Shown here one piece after another: positions 8,882 to 17,425 of a stretch of 64,000 bases of DNA. Every line of letters begins with the position of its first letter. Positions within the stretch are counted from its first letter, which is position 1. A model generated the notes under the pieces. The model was not told the origin of the DNA and did no database searches. It worked only from the letters and a program-made list of their open reading frames with translations. This DNA comes from Holophagae bacterium (GTDB taxonomy: Bacteria > Acidobacteriota > Holophagae > Acanthopleuribacterales > Acanthopleuribacteraceae). Where the stretch lies: positions 62,001 to 126,000 of the forward strand of contig JAUIFE010000011.1 in assembly GCA_030429565.1 (NCBI GenBank), read 5' to 3'. The position numbers and the translations under genes are program-made.

Positions 8882-9569
8882 TAAAACAGGCACAATTTCC
8901 TTTTGATCTTAAGGTTTGCTGGGTGTTCAGGGGTTCCTTGAATTCATACTATCTGTTGGTGTTCTTGCGTCCTGTAAAGGATTGGATTAAGGCTACAGTT
9001 TGTAATTTTTAAAATATTTAGTGCAGCATCATACGGAATTGAGCTGACGATTATCTTCATCTAAAGCACGCGTCTGAATGGTTGCTTTGCGTGTCGCTTG
9101 CGTACCGGACCCGGTGTGGTCAAGTGGTTGTGGCGGGGTGGGTTGGCCGGCGTCGATACGGCGTGAAAAAAGACGTTTTCAGGTGTGGGGTTAACCCGAC
9201 AGGAATGGTAAAGTGAGCCTGCACGAAGAGAAAACTTTTCGTGGCCCTGTCACACCGCCCTTGCGTTAGGTTGCGGCTCCTGTGTCGATGCCGCGCCGTC
9301 GACGGTGTTCTTCGCCGTGGCGGTTCCACCGTGAATCCGTGCGTGGTGTGGCGCGGCGGTTGCCGTCGCTTCCCCTGGATTTGAAAAAGACGGGACCATG
9401 GTCGCGCCGATGGGGTGGGTTGTTCCCCACGAGTCCGTCGCTCCCGGCGCGAATCTGGGCGTGCGCGTGAGACAAACCAAACCGAAGCGGGTCTCGCTGC
9501 AGTGATGATCGGTTTCATCGGTTTCGGTCCGGGCCGCCCTGCGAGTCAGTACGATTGAAGGAAGGTTTC
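8882..9569. other. Intergenic region upstream of glyA
   Basis: No supported gene. The first 200 bp are AT-rich and the rest is GC-rich with several meaningless open frames. I looked for a glycine, SAM or THF riboswitch before glyA and saw no recognisable consensus. Confidence 0.4.
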
Positions 9570-11117
9570 ATGAGTTCGCCACATCCAAGCGTGTTACAAA
9601 CCTATTTAAAAGATCTCGGCGGTGAGGCCCCCAACGCCGCCGCGGCCGGTTTTTACGCCGCACTCGATCAAATTTCCCAAACGAATCCTCTGGTTGCCGA
9701 AACCATCGTTCGCGAGTACCGCGACCAGAGCCGCAATCTCAAGCTGATTGCCAGTGAGAACTACTCCTCCACGGCGACCCAACTGGCGCACGGTAACCTG
9801 TTTACCGATAAATACGCCGAGGGTTACACCGGGCACCGCTTCTACGCGGGCTGCGGCAACGTCGACACGGTGGAAGCGGAAGCTTCGCGTTTGGCCTGCG
9901 AACTGTTTGGTGCCGAGCACGCCTTTGTCCAGCCCCACTCCGGCGCCGACGCCAACCTGGTGGCCTTTTTGGCAATTTTGGCGGCGCGCGTGCAAGCCCC
10001 TGAATTGGCAAAGCTAAACATTAAAAGCGCGACCATGCTCGAAGAAGACGATTGGCGTCGCATTCGCGCCATGACGCAAAACCACCGTCTGTTGGCGCTC
10101 GACCTCTACTCCGGCGGCCACTTGACCCACGGGTACCGCCTCAACATTTCCGGCTTGCTGTTCGAAGCGCACTCATACTCGGTTGAACCGGACAGCGGTT
10201 TACTGGATCTCGAAAAAATCGCGGCCCAAGCGCGCGAAGTCAAACCGTTGATTTTGCTGGCCGGCTACAGCGCTTACCCGCGCAAAATCAATTTCCGCCG
10301 CATGCGCGAAATCGCCGACGAGGTCGGTGCGGTGTTGATGGTCGACATGGCCCACTTCGCCGGCTTGGTGGCGGGCAAGGTGTTTACCGGCGACTTCAAC
10401 CCGGTCGAACACGCCCATATCTGCACCTCCACCACGCACAAAACCCTGCGCGGCCCACGGGGCGGCATTGTGTTGTGTAAAGACGAATTCGCCGAATTTG
10501 TCGACAAAGGTTGTCCGATGGTGCTCGGCGGTCCCTTGGCCCACGTCATGGCGGCCAAAGCGGTTGCGTTTAAAGAAGCGCTGTCGCCCGACTTCGAAAA
10601 GTACGCCCAGCAAGTGGTCGATAATGCGAACTGCCTGGCGCAACACTGTGTTGACTTGGGCATGCCGGTGGTTTCCGGCGGTACCGACAACCACCTGATG
10701 TTGATCGACGTGGCCGAAGGGTTCGGGATCAACGGTCGCCAAGCGGAGACGGCGCTGCGCTCGTGCGGCATTACGCTCAACCGCAACACGGTTCCCGGCG
10801 ACGCCAACGGGCCTTGGTACACCAGCGGCCTGCGGATTGGCACGCCGGCGGTGACCAGCCTTGGTATGGGCACCGACGACATGAAGGAAGTCGCGGCCGT
10901 TTTGCACCTGGTGCTCAGCAACACCAAAGCAGCCCTGAAAACCAAAGGCAAAAGCAAAGGTCAGCCGAGCCAGATTAAATACGAACTGGCGCAGGATATT
11001 GTCGACCAAGCCAAACAACGCATTCTCGCCTTGCTTGAAAAGTACCCGCTGTATCCCGAATTGAAGTTGGACTTCTTAATGGATCACTTTAAGATTCCGG
11101 CTGAAGACGAAGCCTAA
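9570..11117 (+). CDS. glyA: Serine hydroxymethyltransferase (long form)
   Basis: Interconverts serine and glycine with tetrahydrofolate, the main source of one-carbon units; cytoplasmic PLP enzyme. Recognised by IASENYSS near residue 60, the substrate/PLP region HSGADANLVAF, and the PLP lysine in STTHKTLRGPRGG. At 515 residues it is about 100 longer than E. coli GlyA. Much of the excess is an insertion at residues 140-185 (KSATMLEEDDWRRIRAMTQN...) plus an extended C-terminal part, as in the long SHMT subgroup known from several phyla. ATG 9570 (AGGAAGG upstream) is preferred over the in-frame 9555. A terminator follows. Confidence 0.95.
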   Translation: MSSPHPSVLQTYLKDLGGEAPNAAAAGFYAALDQISQTNPLVAETIVREYRDQSRNLKLIASENYSSTATQLAHGNLFTDKYAEGYTGHRFYAGCGNVDTVEAEASRLACELFGAEHAFVQPHSGADANLVAFLAILAARVQAPELAKLNIKSATMLEEDDWRRIRAMTQNHRLLALDLYSGGHLTHGYRLNISGLLFEAHSYSVEPDSGLLDLEKIAAQAREVKPLILLAGYSAYPRKINFRRMREIADEVGAVLMVDMAHFAGLVAGKVFTGDFNPVEHAHICTSTTHKTLRGPRGGIVLCKDEFAEFVDKGCPMVLGGPLAHVMAAKAVAFKEALSPDFEKYAQQVVDNANCLAQHCVDLGMPVVSGGTDNHLMLIDVAEGFGINGRQAETALRSCGITLNRNTVPGDANGPWYTSGLRIGTPAVTSLGMGTDDMKEVAAVLHLVLSNTKAALKTKGKSKGQPSQIKYELAQDIVDQAKQRILALLEKYPLYPELKLDFLMDHFKIPAEDEA

Positions 11118-11143
11118 ACCTTCGTTTTCATCGACTTAAAACG

Positions 11144-11186
11144 AAACCCGAGTTCCGCCGTACCGCGCGGTTCTCGGGTTTTTTTT
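11144..11186 (+). terminator. glyA terminator
   Basis: AACCCGAG, a 20-base loop and CTCGGGTT followed by eight T; 30 bp after the glyA stop. Confidence 0.85.
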
Positions 11187-11199
11187 AGGTTTGATGAGT

Positions 11200-11387
11200 T
11201 TTTACTTGCGCCGGGGTATTTTTGCGACCACATTCCAGTTAAGCGCTGCGTGCAGACAGGGCCGGGTCGAGTTGCTCCCCGGTACAAAACGTTCGCTGAA
11301 AAGCATTTTTTTCAAAGACATAACACCAGTTTCGCCTTGATGGCGAAATTCCCGCCCGATTGCCCATGTGTGATCGGGCTTTTTTTA
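11200..11387 (+). ncRNA. Possible small RNA ending in a terminator
   Basis: There is no open frame of quality, yet the stretch ends in a strong intrinsic terminator (GCCCGAT, 12 bases, ATCGGGC and a T-run at 11354-11387). A second hairpin lies just before it (TTTCGCC-TTGAT-GGCGAAA, 11331-11347). Because glyA already has its own terminator at 11144-11186, a separate short transcript is a reasonable explanation. No Rfam family recognised and no clear promoter seen. Confidence 0.3.
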
Positions 11388-11785
11388 TGTTTGTTGGAAT
11401 GGTCGTGCGGCTCGCACTGTTGCTCCTTACGATACCGGCCTGAGTGCCGTGGTCGGTCGCGCTTGACCGTTGACAGCCTGGGGGCCTGCGCGGTTCCCCA
11501 TAACGAAACATGGGGTCCGGTTGGTCTGGAAGGCCAGGGGCGGGTGGACCACGGCTTAACTTTGCGGTGGGGTAAAGTCCTGTCGCACAAATGGTTGCCG
11601 TTGACGTTCCGGTTCAGGTTATAGTAAGGCGTACTTTCATTTTTCAGACCAACACATTTCCCTTTAGCTGTGTGTTACGCCTTGTCGTCGACCATGCGCG
11701 ACATGAGTCGTGTGTTTTTTCTATCTCAGCGCCGGTGGTGGGAATTACCGCGATCCGGCTGTAAGGGTCTATAGGGAGGCCGGTT
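11388..11785. other. Intergenic region upstream of the membrane redox operon
   Basis: No supported gene. A weak promoter-like pair (TTGACG and TAGTAA with a short spacer) lies at about 11600-11627, a possible promoter for the operon starting at 11786. Confidence 0.3.
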
Positions 11786-12049
11786 GTGAATGAAACGGTT
11801 GCTACCGTGCTTGTGCTTTTGTTTGGGGTTTATGTCCTTATTGGCTTGGTGTTTGCCGTCTACTTCGTCGTGAAAGGCTGTAATGGTATCGATGCCAATG
11901 CGCGCGAAGGGACGCGCGGTTTTCGTTTGTTGATTTTTCCCGGTGCGGCCGCCTTGTGGCCGTTGTTGCTACAACGGGTTATGCGCGGTCAGCAACAGCC
12001 GCCGATCGAACGCAATGCACACCGTGAGCGTGCGGGGAGGGTCCAGTGA
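11786..12049 (+). CDS. Small two-TM membrane protein
   Basis: An 87-residue protein with hydrophobic helices at about 5-29 and 46-63 and a basic polar tail. The GTG start at 11786 follows GGGAGG. It is the first gene of a four-gene operon with ATGA-type or GTGA overlaps throughout (11786-14344), ending with a ferric-reductase/Rieske fusion. Probably a small accessory membrane subunit of that complex. No family recognised. Confidence 0.7.
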   Translation: MNETVATVLVLLFGVYVLIGLVFAVYFVVKGCNGIDANAREGTRGFRLLIFPGAAALWPLLLQRVMRGQQQPPIERNAHRERAGRVQ

Positions 12050-12540
12050 TCCGATCTCTACGAAGACGCGCTATGGTGATGAGCCAGGTTTTGTTGTTTG
12101 CGGCCCTTTTGGGATCGTTTATCGGGTTAGGTATGCGCAAGAAGGTGCCGACGCTGCCGCGAATGACCTATGTGCTGCAGGTGCAACCCCCAGCCGGGCG
12201 TCAAATATGGCAACAGGATACCGGCGGCGATCCGGCGCTTTCCGCCGCCGTTTGGGTTGAAGAGGCGCGGTTAACCTTGACGCTTGAGTTTGCCCAGCAA
12301 CCGCTGTACGCCGATGCGCTGGTTTATTGGCAGGTCGACGGGGCCGGCGACGAGGCCCGTCGGTTATTGGGGCCCTTGGCAGGCGGGCGACAAAGTGTGT
12401 TTGCCCTGCCGAATGAAGTGGGTTTAGCGGACGGCCGGGTGGTGCTTTACAGCTTGGCACATGGTGAACAATTGACGGCGTTTCCACTACCACAACAGGA
12501 TCTTGGGACGCTGCCCGCGCAACAGGAGGAACCTCAATGA
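12046..12540 (+). CDS. Membrane-anchored protein of the redox operon
   Basis: A 164-residue protein with one N-terminal membrane anchor (residues 10-27), then a soluble domain rich in beta strand (TLTLEFAQQPLYADALVYWQ), probably periplasmic. The GTG start overlaps the previous stop (GTGA), and its own stop overlaps the next ATG. No cofactor motif is visible. Context suggests a partner of the membrane heme/Rieske protein encoded next. Confidence 0.65.
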   Translation: MIRSLRRRAMVMSQVLLFAALLGSFIGLGMRKKVPTLPRMTYVLQVQPPAGRQIWQQDTGGDPALSAAVWVEEARLTLTLEFAQQPLYADALVYWQVDGAGDEARRLLGPLAGGRQSVFALPNEVGLADGRVVLYSLAHGEQLTAFPLPQQDLGTLPAQQEEPQ

Positions 12541-13586
12541 GCCTGGCCTATCAGGCGGTCGGCTGGAACCGCCAAAAGAAAATTTACGACGCTTGTCTGG
12601 CGATCGGGGTCGTGCTTTACCTAACCCTGTTCATGGTGGTTGGCGTCCTGTGGTTCCCCCACATTACCGCTGAAACGCTGTTACTGCGTGGGTTCGGCAG
12701 TGCCGCGTTGGTGTTGCTGCACTTTATCTTGTATATCGGACCGGCGGCGCGTTTGTTTCCGGTGCTGTTACCGCTGCTCTACAACCGCCGTCACATGGGC
12801 GTCACCATGTTTTTCCTGGCGCTGGTGCACGCCGTGTTGGCCTTGCTGCAGTTTCACTTGGGCGGCGATCAATTCCCACTGGTGAGTTTGTTGACGAGTA
12901 ACGGCGACTACGATTCGTTTTTTCAATTTCCCTTTCAGTTGTTGGGTGCCTTTGGTTTGGCGGTTTTGTTCCTCATGGCGGCCACCAGCCACGACTTTTG
13001 GCTGGCCAATTTAACCGCGCCGGTCTGGAAAGCGCTGCACATGTTGGTATACGTCGCCTATGTGGCGCTGATCCTCCACGTGGTGCTCGGTTACCTGCAG
13101 AATCACCAAGCGCCGGTCACGCAGTTTTTGCTGGTGGGGGGCGTGTGGTTGTTGTTAATGCTGCATGGTCTGGCCGGTTGGCGTGAGTGGCGCAAGGACC
13201 GTGAGGCGCGAGCCGAGGACGGCTGGGTCTACGTGGCCGATGTGGCCGAGATTCGCGAGAACCGTGCGCGTATTGTGTGCGTGGCCGGCGAACGCATTGC
13301 GGTTTTTAAATACGATGGCAAGGTGTCGGCGATGTCCAACGTGTGCCAACACCAAAACGGTCCGCTCGGTGAAGGCAAAATCGTCGACGGCTGTGTGACC
13401 TGTCCCTGGCACGGTTATCAGTACCGACCGCATGACGGTTCTTCGCCAGCGCCGTTTACGGAAAAAATCCCCACCTTCAAAGCCAAGGTAACGGCGGGTA
13501 AGGTGTATGTCGACCCCACGCCGTTGCCGCCCGGAACGCCGGTGGCGCCGGCGCTGATTGGCGAGGGCGCGGAGGTGACGGCGTGA
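12537..13586 (+). CDS. Ferric reductase-like heme b membrane domain fused to a Rieske [2Fe-2S] domain
   Basis: A 349-residue protein. Residues 15-215 form about six TM helices with spaced His (H98, H107, H168, H181, H210) as in the ferric reductase/YedZ-MsrQ heme b domain. Residues 228-325 are a Rieske domain with C270-x-H272 and C289-x2-H292 binding a 2Fe-2S cluster. Heme b domain and Rieske cluster on one chain suggest electron transfer across or along the membrane to a partner, perhaps the next gene product. The fusion differs from classic ferric reductases, which carry FAD/NAD domains, so the donor and acceptor are unknown. The start overlaps the upstream stop. Confidence 0.88.
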   Translation: MSLAYQAVGWNRQKKIYDACLAIGVVLYLTLFMVVGVLWFPHITAETLLLRGFGSAALVLLHFILYIGPAARLFPVLLPLLYNRRHMGVTMFFLALVHAVLALLQFHLGGDQFPLVSLLTSNGDYDSFFQFPFQLLGAFGLAVLFLMAATSHDFWLANLTAPVWKALHMLVYVAYVALILHVVLGYLQNHQAPVTQFLLVGGVWLLLMLHGLAGWREWRKDREARAEDGWVYVADVAEIRENRARIVCVAGERIAVFKYDGKVSAMSNVCQHQNGPLGEGKIVDGCVTCPWHGYQYRPHDGSSPAPFTEKIPTFKAKVTAGKVYVDPTPLPPGTPVAPALIGEGAEVTA

Positions 13587-14344
13587 AACAAGATCACGAT
13601 GAATTTTACGTCGGTTACCTGCCCAAGGCGCCGGCACGGATCGGCGCGATTGTTCGGCTAACGGTGCTGCTCTTGATGGGGTTGGCGGCCGTTGTGGCCT
13701 TCCTGACGGTGCGGGAGCAGCGCGATATTGCCACGGCGCTGTTTGAATTTGGCGTACAGCGCGAGTTTGAAGGCGTGATTGCGCTTAAACCCTACCCGAT
13801 GTTGCGGGTGCAGCGGCCTGGCGTGGTGTCCGGTGAAAGTGCGCCTTTTTCGCGTTATTTGCTGGTGGCGCCGTTTAAGTTCGGGGCCGATGAACTGGTC
13901 GCTCCTTTTGACGGGCGGCGGGTGCGGCTCAAGGGGTCGCTCATTTATCGTGACAACAAAACCATGATCGAGCTGGCCGGTGCCGACGCGATTACGGAAA
14001 TTGGTGAAGGTGTGGCCGATGCGTCGCTGTCCTTTGGTGAAGTGACCATGTCCGGTGAGATTGTCGACAGCAAGTGTTTTCTGGGTGTGATGAATCCCGG
14101 CGAACTCAAAACCCACAGGGCCTGTGCGGTGCGCTGTATTAGCGGCGGTATTCCGCCGGTATTGGTGGTTCGCGGCCGCGACGGCACGGCCTATTATTTG
14201 CTCCTGGTCGACCGTCAGATGGGCCAGGTCAACCAAGCGGTGCTGTCGATGGTGGCGCAACCGGTGAAGATAACCGGTGAGTTGGTGCGGCGCGACGATT
14301 GGTGGGTGCTCAAGGCTGATCCGGGCCAATACGAGCTGCTGTAG
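13583..14344 (+). CDS. Membrane-anchored Cys-containing protein of the redox operon
   Basis: A 253-residue protein with one TM helix (residues 22-42) and a soluble C-terminal domain. The most striking segment is GEIVDSKCFLG...HRACAVRC, giving C165, H178, C181 and C185, a plausible metal or redox site, followed by GGIPPVLVV. GTG start overlapping the Rieske stop (GTGA). As the last gene of the operon before a terminator it may be the redox partner of the Rieske protein. No named family recognised. Confidence 0.7.
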   Translation: MKQDHDEFYVGYLPKAPARIGAIVRLTVLLLMGLAAVVAFLTVREQRDIATALFEFGVQREFEGVIALKPYPMLRVQRPGVVSGESAPFSRYLLVAPFKFGADELVAPFDGRRVRLKGSLIYRDNKTMIELAGADAITEIGEGVADASLSFGEVTMSGEIVDSKCFLGVMNPGELKTHRACAVRCISGGIPPVLVVRGRDGTAYYLLLVDRQMGQVNQAVLSMVAQPVKITGELVRRDDWWVLKADPGQYELL

Positions 14345-14380
14345 TCGGTGGTGCTTCAGAAACAGTGTGTCTCAAAATGA

Positions 14381-14420
14381 AAGGCCCGGGTCATTGGTTT
14401 GACACGGGCCTTGTTGTTAT
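14381..14420 (+). terminator. Terminator of the redox operon
   Basis: AAGGCCCG, a 16-base loop and CGGGCCTT followed by GTTGTT; 37 bp after the stop of the last operon gene. Confidence 0.7.
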
Positions 14421-14479
14421 GGGCATTCAGCGAGAAGATTTTAAAACACCGCACTTGACGTGCGCCGTAATGGCGCGTT

Positions 14480-15820
14480 TTAGGTGAACGAGGGTTCGTT
14501 GCGCGCGGCCCGGTCGGCGGCGAGGTCGCGCCATTCGTTGCTGTCGACAACGCCGGTCAAAGCTTCTTCAAAGAAACTGAATTCGGGTTTGTGTTGGCGG
14601 TGGCGTTGGCGCCAAACGTGAACCTCGGGGAACAGTTTACGGCAGGCTTCGTCGGGCGGCATTTCCTCGGGGGTGCTGAAGGTGAAGGCGTCGAAGGCTA
14701 GGAATCTGCCGTGTTTCATGTAGGCGCTGTACCAGTTAAAGCGGTGGAATGCGAGGATGTTACGGCGCGCCATGCCGATGAAACGAATCCAGCGCAAGGT
14801 GCCGCGTTTCTTCAGTTCCACTTGGTCAATCAGCCAGTTGGTGGGATCGGATTCGAGGGCTAGGTCGGGTTCCTCGCTCCAGCGTTCACGGGCGCGTTCC
14901 ATTTCGGCAACAATTTGCTCGCGTTCTTTGATTTGTTTTTCGACAAAACGCGACAAGTCACGCAGGTACCCGCGTTTTTTGCGCAGGGCTTGGCAGTGGG
15001 CCAGCAGGGTGCGGACGGCTTCGTTAGTGCGGGTGAAAATTTCGTCGAAATTGGCACTGCGCAGGTGTTCGGCGAGCACGTCGAGCAATTCGGTTTTGAC
15101 ACGGGCGGGATAGTGATCCAGCCAGTTACGGTGTTCTTGGTAGCGCGTAGTCAGGGAGCGAATATGGGTAATCTTGGTCTGGGTTTCTTCCAGTTCGCGG
15201 TCGATCTCTTCCAGCGTTTGTTTCAGCTCGCCGTATTCTTCGGCGGCACGCGGGAACGAGCCTTTGCCGAGGTTGGCTTCAATAACCTGCATGGCTTTGG
15301 TTTCGCGCTGGGCGGACAAGGTGACAACCCGCATGAACCGCGAGAAGTTGCTTTCCTGGGCTTGGTCGCCGTAGTGGCGTTCGTAAAGGTACTGAAACTC
15401 GGGGAAATCGTACTCGCTGAGACGCGGGGTGATGGTGCGCTTTTTGTTTTCGAGGCGTTCAATTTTTAAGACGTAGGAGCCGGTATCGGGGTCGGCGAGC
15501 GCATCGCGATAGGCGAACTCACGGTCCTGAGTGATTTCGTTGACGGCGGCGTCGTGCTCGCGAAAGGAAAGGTGCCAGCGCTCAAAGGCTTCCATGAGAA
15601 GGGGGGCGTCCATGACTTGGGCCAAGTTCTCAATCACGGTGCGATTCACATTGGGCAGGAGAATCGAAGCAACGTGGTCAAAGGTTTGTTGGTAGCGTTT
15701 GTCGACGGCATCGCTATCGCGTTGTAAATCGTCTTTTTCAATCAGCCACAGGTCGGTCTGCTCTTGAAGTTGCTGGATCGCCTGAGTTGCGTGCTGTTCA
15801 GCATCACGGTTTGTTTTCAA
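14480..15820 (-). CDS. Coiled-coil protein of unknown function
   Basis: A protein of about 446 residues, mostly helical and strongly charged, with coiled-coil character at about 5-45 and 190-300 (LKQTLEEIDRELEETQTKITHI, KKRGYLRDLSRFVEKQIKEREQIVAEM). The C-terminal part has aromatic-rich stretches (NILAFHRFNWYSAYMKHGRF). No signal peptide or TM segment. I chose TTG at 15820 because GAGGG sits seven bases upstream; the open frame extends to 15892. Monocistronic on the minus strand. Structural or signalling role possible; function unknown. Confidence 0.7.
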   Translation of the reverse strand: MKTNRDAEQHATQAIQQLQEQTDLWLIEKDDLQRDSDAVDKRYQQTFDHVASILLPNVNRTVIENLAQVMDAPLLMEAFERWHLSFREHDAAVNEITQDREFAYRDALADPDTGSYVLKIERLENKKRTITPRLSEYDFPEFQYLYERHYGDQAQESNFSRFMRVVTLSAQRETKAMQVIEANLGKGSFPRAAEEYGELKQTLEEIDRELEETQTKITHIRSLTTRYQEHRNWLDHYPARVKTELLDVLAEHLRSANFDEIFTRTNEAVRTLLAHCQALRKKRGYLRDLSRFVEKQIKEREQIVAEMERARERWSEEPDLALESDPTNWLIDQVELKKRGTLRWIRFIGMARRNILAFHRFNWYSAYMKHGRFLAFDAFTFSTPEEMPPDEACRKLFPEVHVWRQRHRQHKPEFSFFEEALTGVVDSNEWRDLAADRAARNEPSFT

Positions 15821-16296
15821 CAAGTTACCCTCGCTTTTCCTCTGGATACGCGCTGCGTCCCAAGGATCCTGGAGAAAAAGGCAAACCAGCAATCGGCGGA
15901 AACGGGGAGGCCGCCTGGGAAAAGGAAATAAACCAATAGCATCTAAAACAGGATCGTCGTCGCCAAATAGTGATAGCGGGCGCGTTCAGAAACTTTACGG
16001 GAATGCGCGAAAAAAGTTCGCATGCTTGTAAAACCGTAAAGCGAAAAAACGCGTGAGTGCTGGATTCGACGGACGGGACATAGGACGGAAATACCGGTGG
16101 CTCGGTGCCAGGTGCAACGGCTCGGCGGTAGGCGGCGCAAGCAGCGGCATGGCGATTTGAAGCCTTGTCCCCCAGCTTATCCGAAATAAAGATCCGGGTC
16201 CACGCTAATTTCGGTGCCTTGCTTGATTAATTTGCATTGGTAAATTAGCAACTGTTATCTCTCTGTGAGAAAACGGTTGTTTTTGGTGAGGGTGCT
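15821..16296. other. Intergenic region
   Basis: Nothing supported as a gene. Around 16200-16270 it is AT-rich and may contain promoter elements for the coiled-coil gene on the minus strand, but no clear consensus was seen. Confidence 0.35.
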
Positions 16297-16749
16297 CTAC
16301 ACCGCAAATGAGGAATTTTCGTAGTGGGTGCGCAGCTTGCTTTCTGATTCACTCGAGAAACCGCCGCTTTTTTGTTGTTCGGTGGCTTCGATCAGCGCGC
16401 GGTCCTCTGGGCGGATGCCCAACACGGCGATGAGGTCGTTGAAGAATTTGCGTTCCTCGGGATCGAAATCAAAATCGATGTGGGCCATGGCGTAGGCGCG
16501 CAGCGCAATGAAAAAGCGGTCCTCGTATTTGTCGACTTTGTCGATCAGGTCGCGAATCGATTTGCTTTGAACCTCTTTAAACAGGACCTCGGCGCTGAGA
16601 TCAACGTGTAACTCTTGTAGGATCTGGTTCATCAGGTCGCGTTCTTCGTTGGTGATGACGCCGTCGGACAGGGCCATCTTGGCGAGGACGCGCACCGCGC
16701 CAAGACGCAGGTTTAAGGGGGATGTGGCGGTTTCGCCGGGGTTACTCAT
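16297..16749 (-). CDS. TerB-like protein
   Basis: A 150-residue soluble protein resembling the tellurite-resistance TerB/DjlA N-terminal helical domain: VLAKMALSDGVITNEERDLMNQIL..., then DPEERKFFNDLIAVLGI. Acidic residues in the DGxIxxEE and DFDPEE turns are typical metal-contacting positions. ATG at 16749 (start MSNPGETAT) is preferred over the in-frame 16788 because the upstream extension is not conserved-looking. Monocistronic; role probably in stress or membrane-associated sensing, unproven. Confidence 0.75.
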   Translation of the reverse strand: MSNPGETATSPLNLRLGAVRVLAKMALSDGVITNEERDLMNQILQELHVDLSAEVLFKEVQSKSIRDLIDKVDKYEDRFFIALRAYAMAHIDFDFDPEERKFFNDLIAVLGIRPEDRALIEATEQQKSGGFSSESESKLRTHYENSSFAV

Positions 16750-16974
16750 CGTTCGGCCTCCGGTGGTGGGGGGTAGGTGTATCCGCAAGGGGCGACCTCG
16801 CGTGAACGCTACGATTGTAACCGAGCTTTTTGGGAAAAAAAATGGTCGGGCGTCGTTTTAACGGACCTTTTGCTTTGTCCGTCACCTTCGCGTTCCTTGG
16901 CTTTTACGTCGCTTTTGGGTCTGTGGGTTTTCCCTTTGGGGTTATCCGTTGTCGGCTAGCTGCCTGCTTGTGGG

Positions 16975-17240
16975 CAAAAAAAATGCCCGGCAATTGCCGG
17001 GCATAAATCAACTTAATTCAGAGGAGACAGAAGCTTCACTCGTGGGTACGAAGACTTCTCGTCATTTTGCTATTGCTGCTCGTGGGATAATTCTTAGCGT
17101 AAAAAAATGTGTGCGCCTTGCTCAGGGGCGAACACGCTCGCTAGGCATTCCCGCTTTCGAGGATGTGTATAGGCAAGGTGGATGCCAAAAGTCGGCATGG
17201 GGCCTAAGTGCTTGTTTTTGCTAGGGAAAATGCCGCGCTT
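16975..17240 (-). ncRNA. Possible small RNA read leftward, with terminator at 16975-17004
   Basis: On the minus strand a perfect hairpin ATGCCCGGCAATTGCCGGGCAT (11 bp each arm, 16983-17004) runs straight into eight T, a strong terminator. The lepB operon already has its own terminator at 17345-17390, and no convincing gene lies between. A leftward transcript of roughly 200-250 nt is the simplest reading. No known RNA family recognised; the start is unknown. Confidence 0.3.
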
Positions 17241-17344
17241 TGACATGTCGCGGGGTTTCGGCTGTGTTTTTGTTGAGGGGTTTTCTGGGAAAAGTAGAGA
17301 AAAAGTTGGTTTTCTCTAGTGTGGCGCTGCGTCGGTTGGGCCGG

Positions 17345-17390
17345 ATAAAACAAAACGCCGGCCTTCGCGGAAGCGAAGCGGCCGGCGTTT
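17345..17390 (-). terminator. Terminator of the amidase-GerMN-lepB operon
   Basis: Stem AAACGCCGGCC/GGCCGGCGTTT, minus-strand readout followed by TTTTGTTTT; 36 bp after the lepB stop. Confidence 0.8.
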
Positions 17391-17425
17391 CTTCGAACGG
17401 CGGGTGTATTACCTGAGCGCTGGTG

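Noticed and set aside
9120..9518. Open frames of 60-130 codons on both strands upstream of glyA
   Set aside because: GC-rich shadows rich in Arg, Pro and Thr, mutually overlapping, no ribosome binding site and no family resemblance.
9000..9569. Possible riboswitch upstream of glyA
   Set aside because: No glycine, SAM or THF riboswitch consensus could be recognised by eye.
10200..11018. Long antisense frame (272 codons) inside glyA
   Set aside because: Exact shadow of the GC-rich glyA coding strand; His- and Arg-rich translation with no domain.
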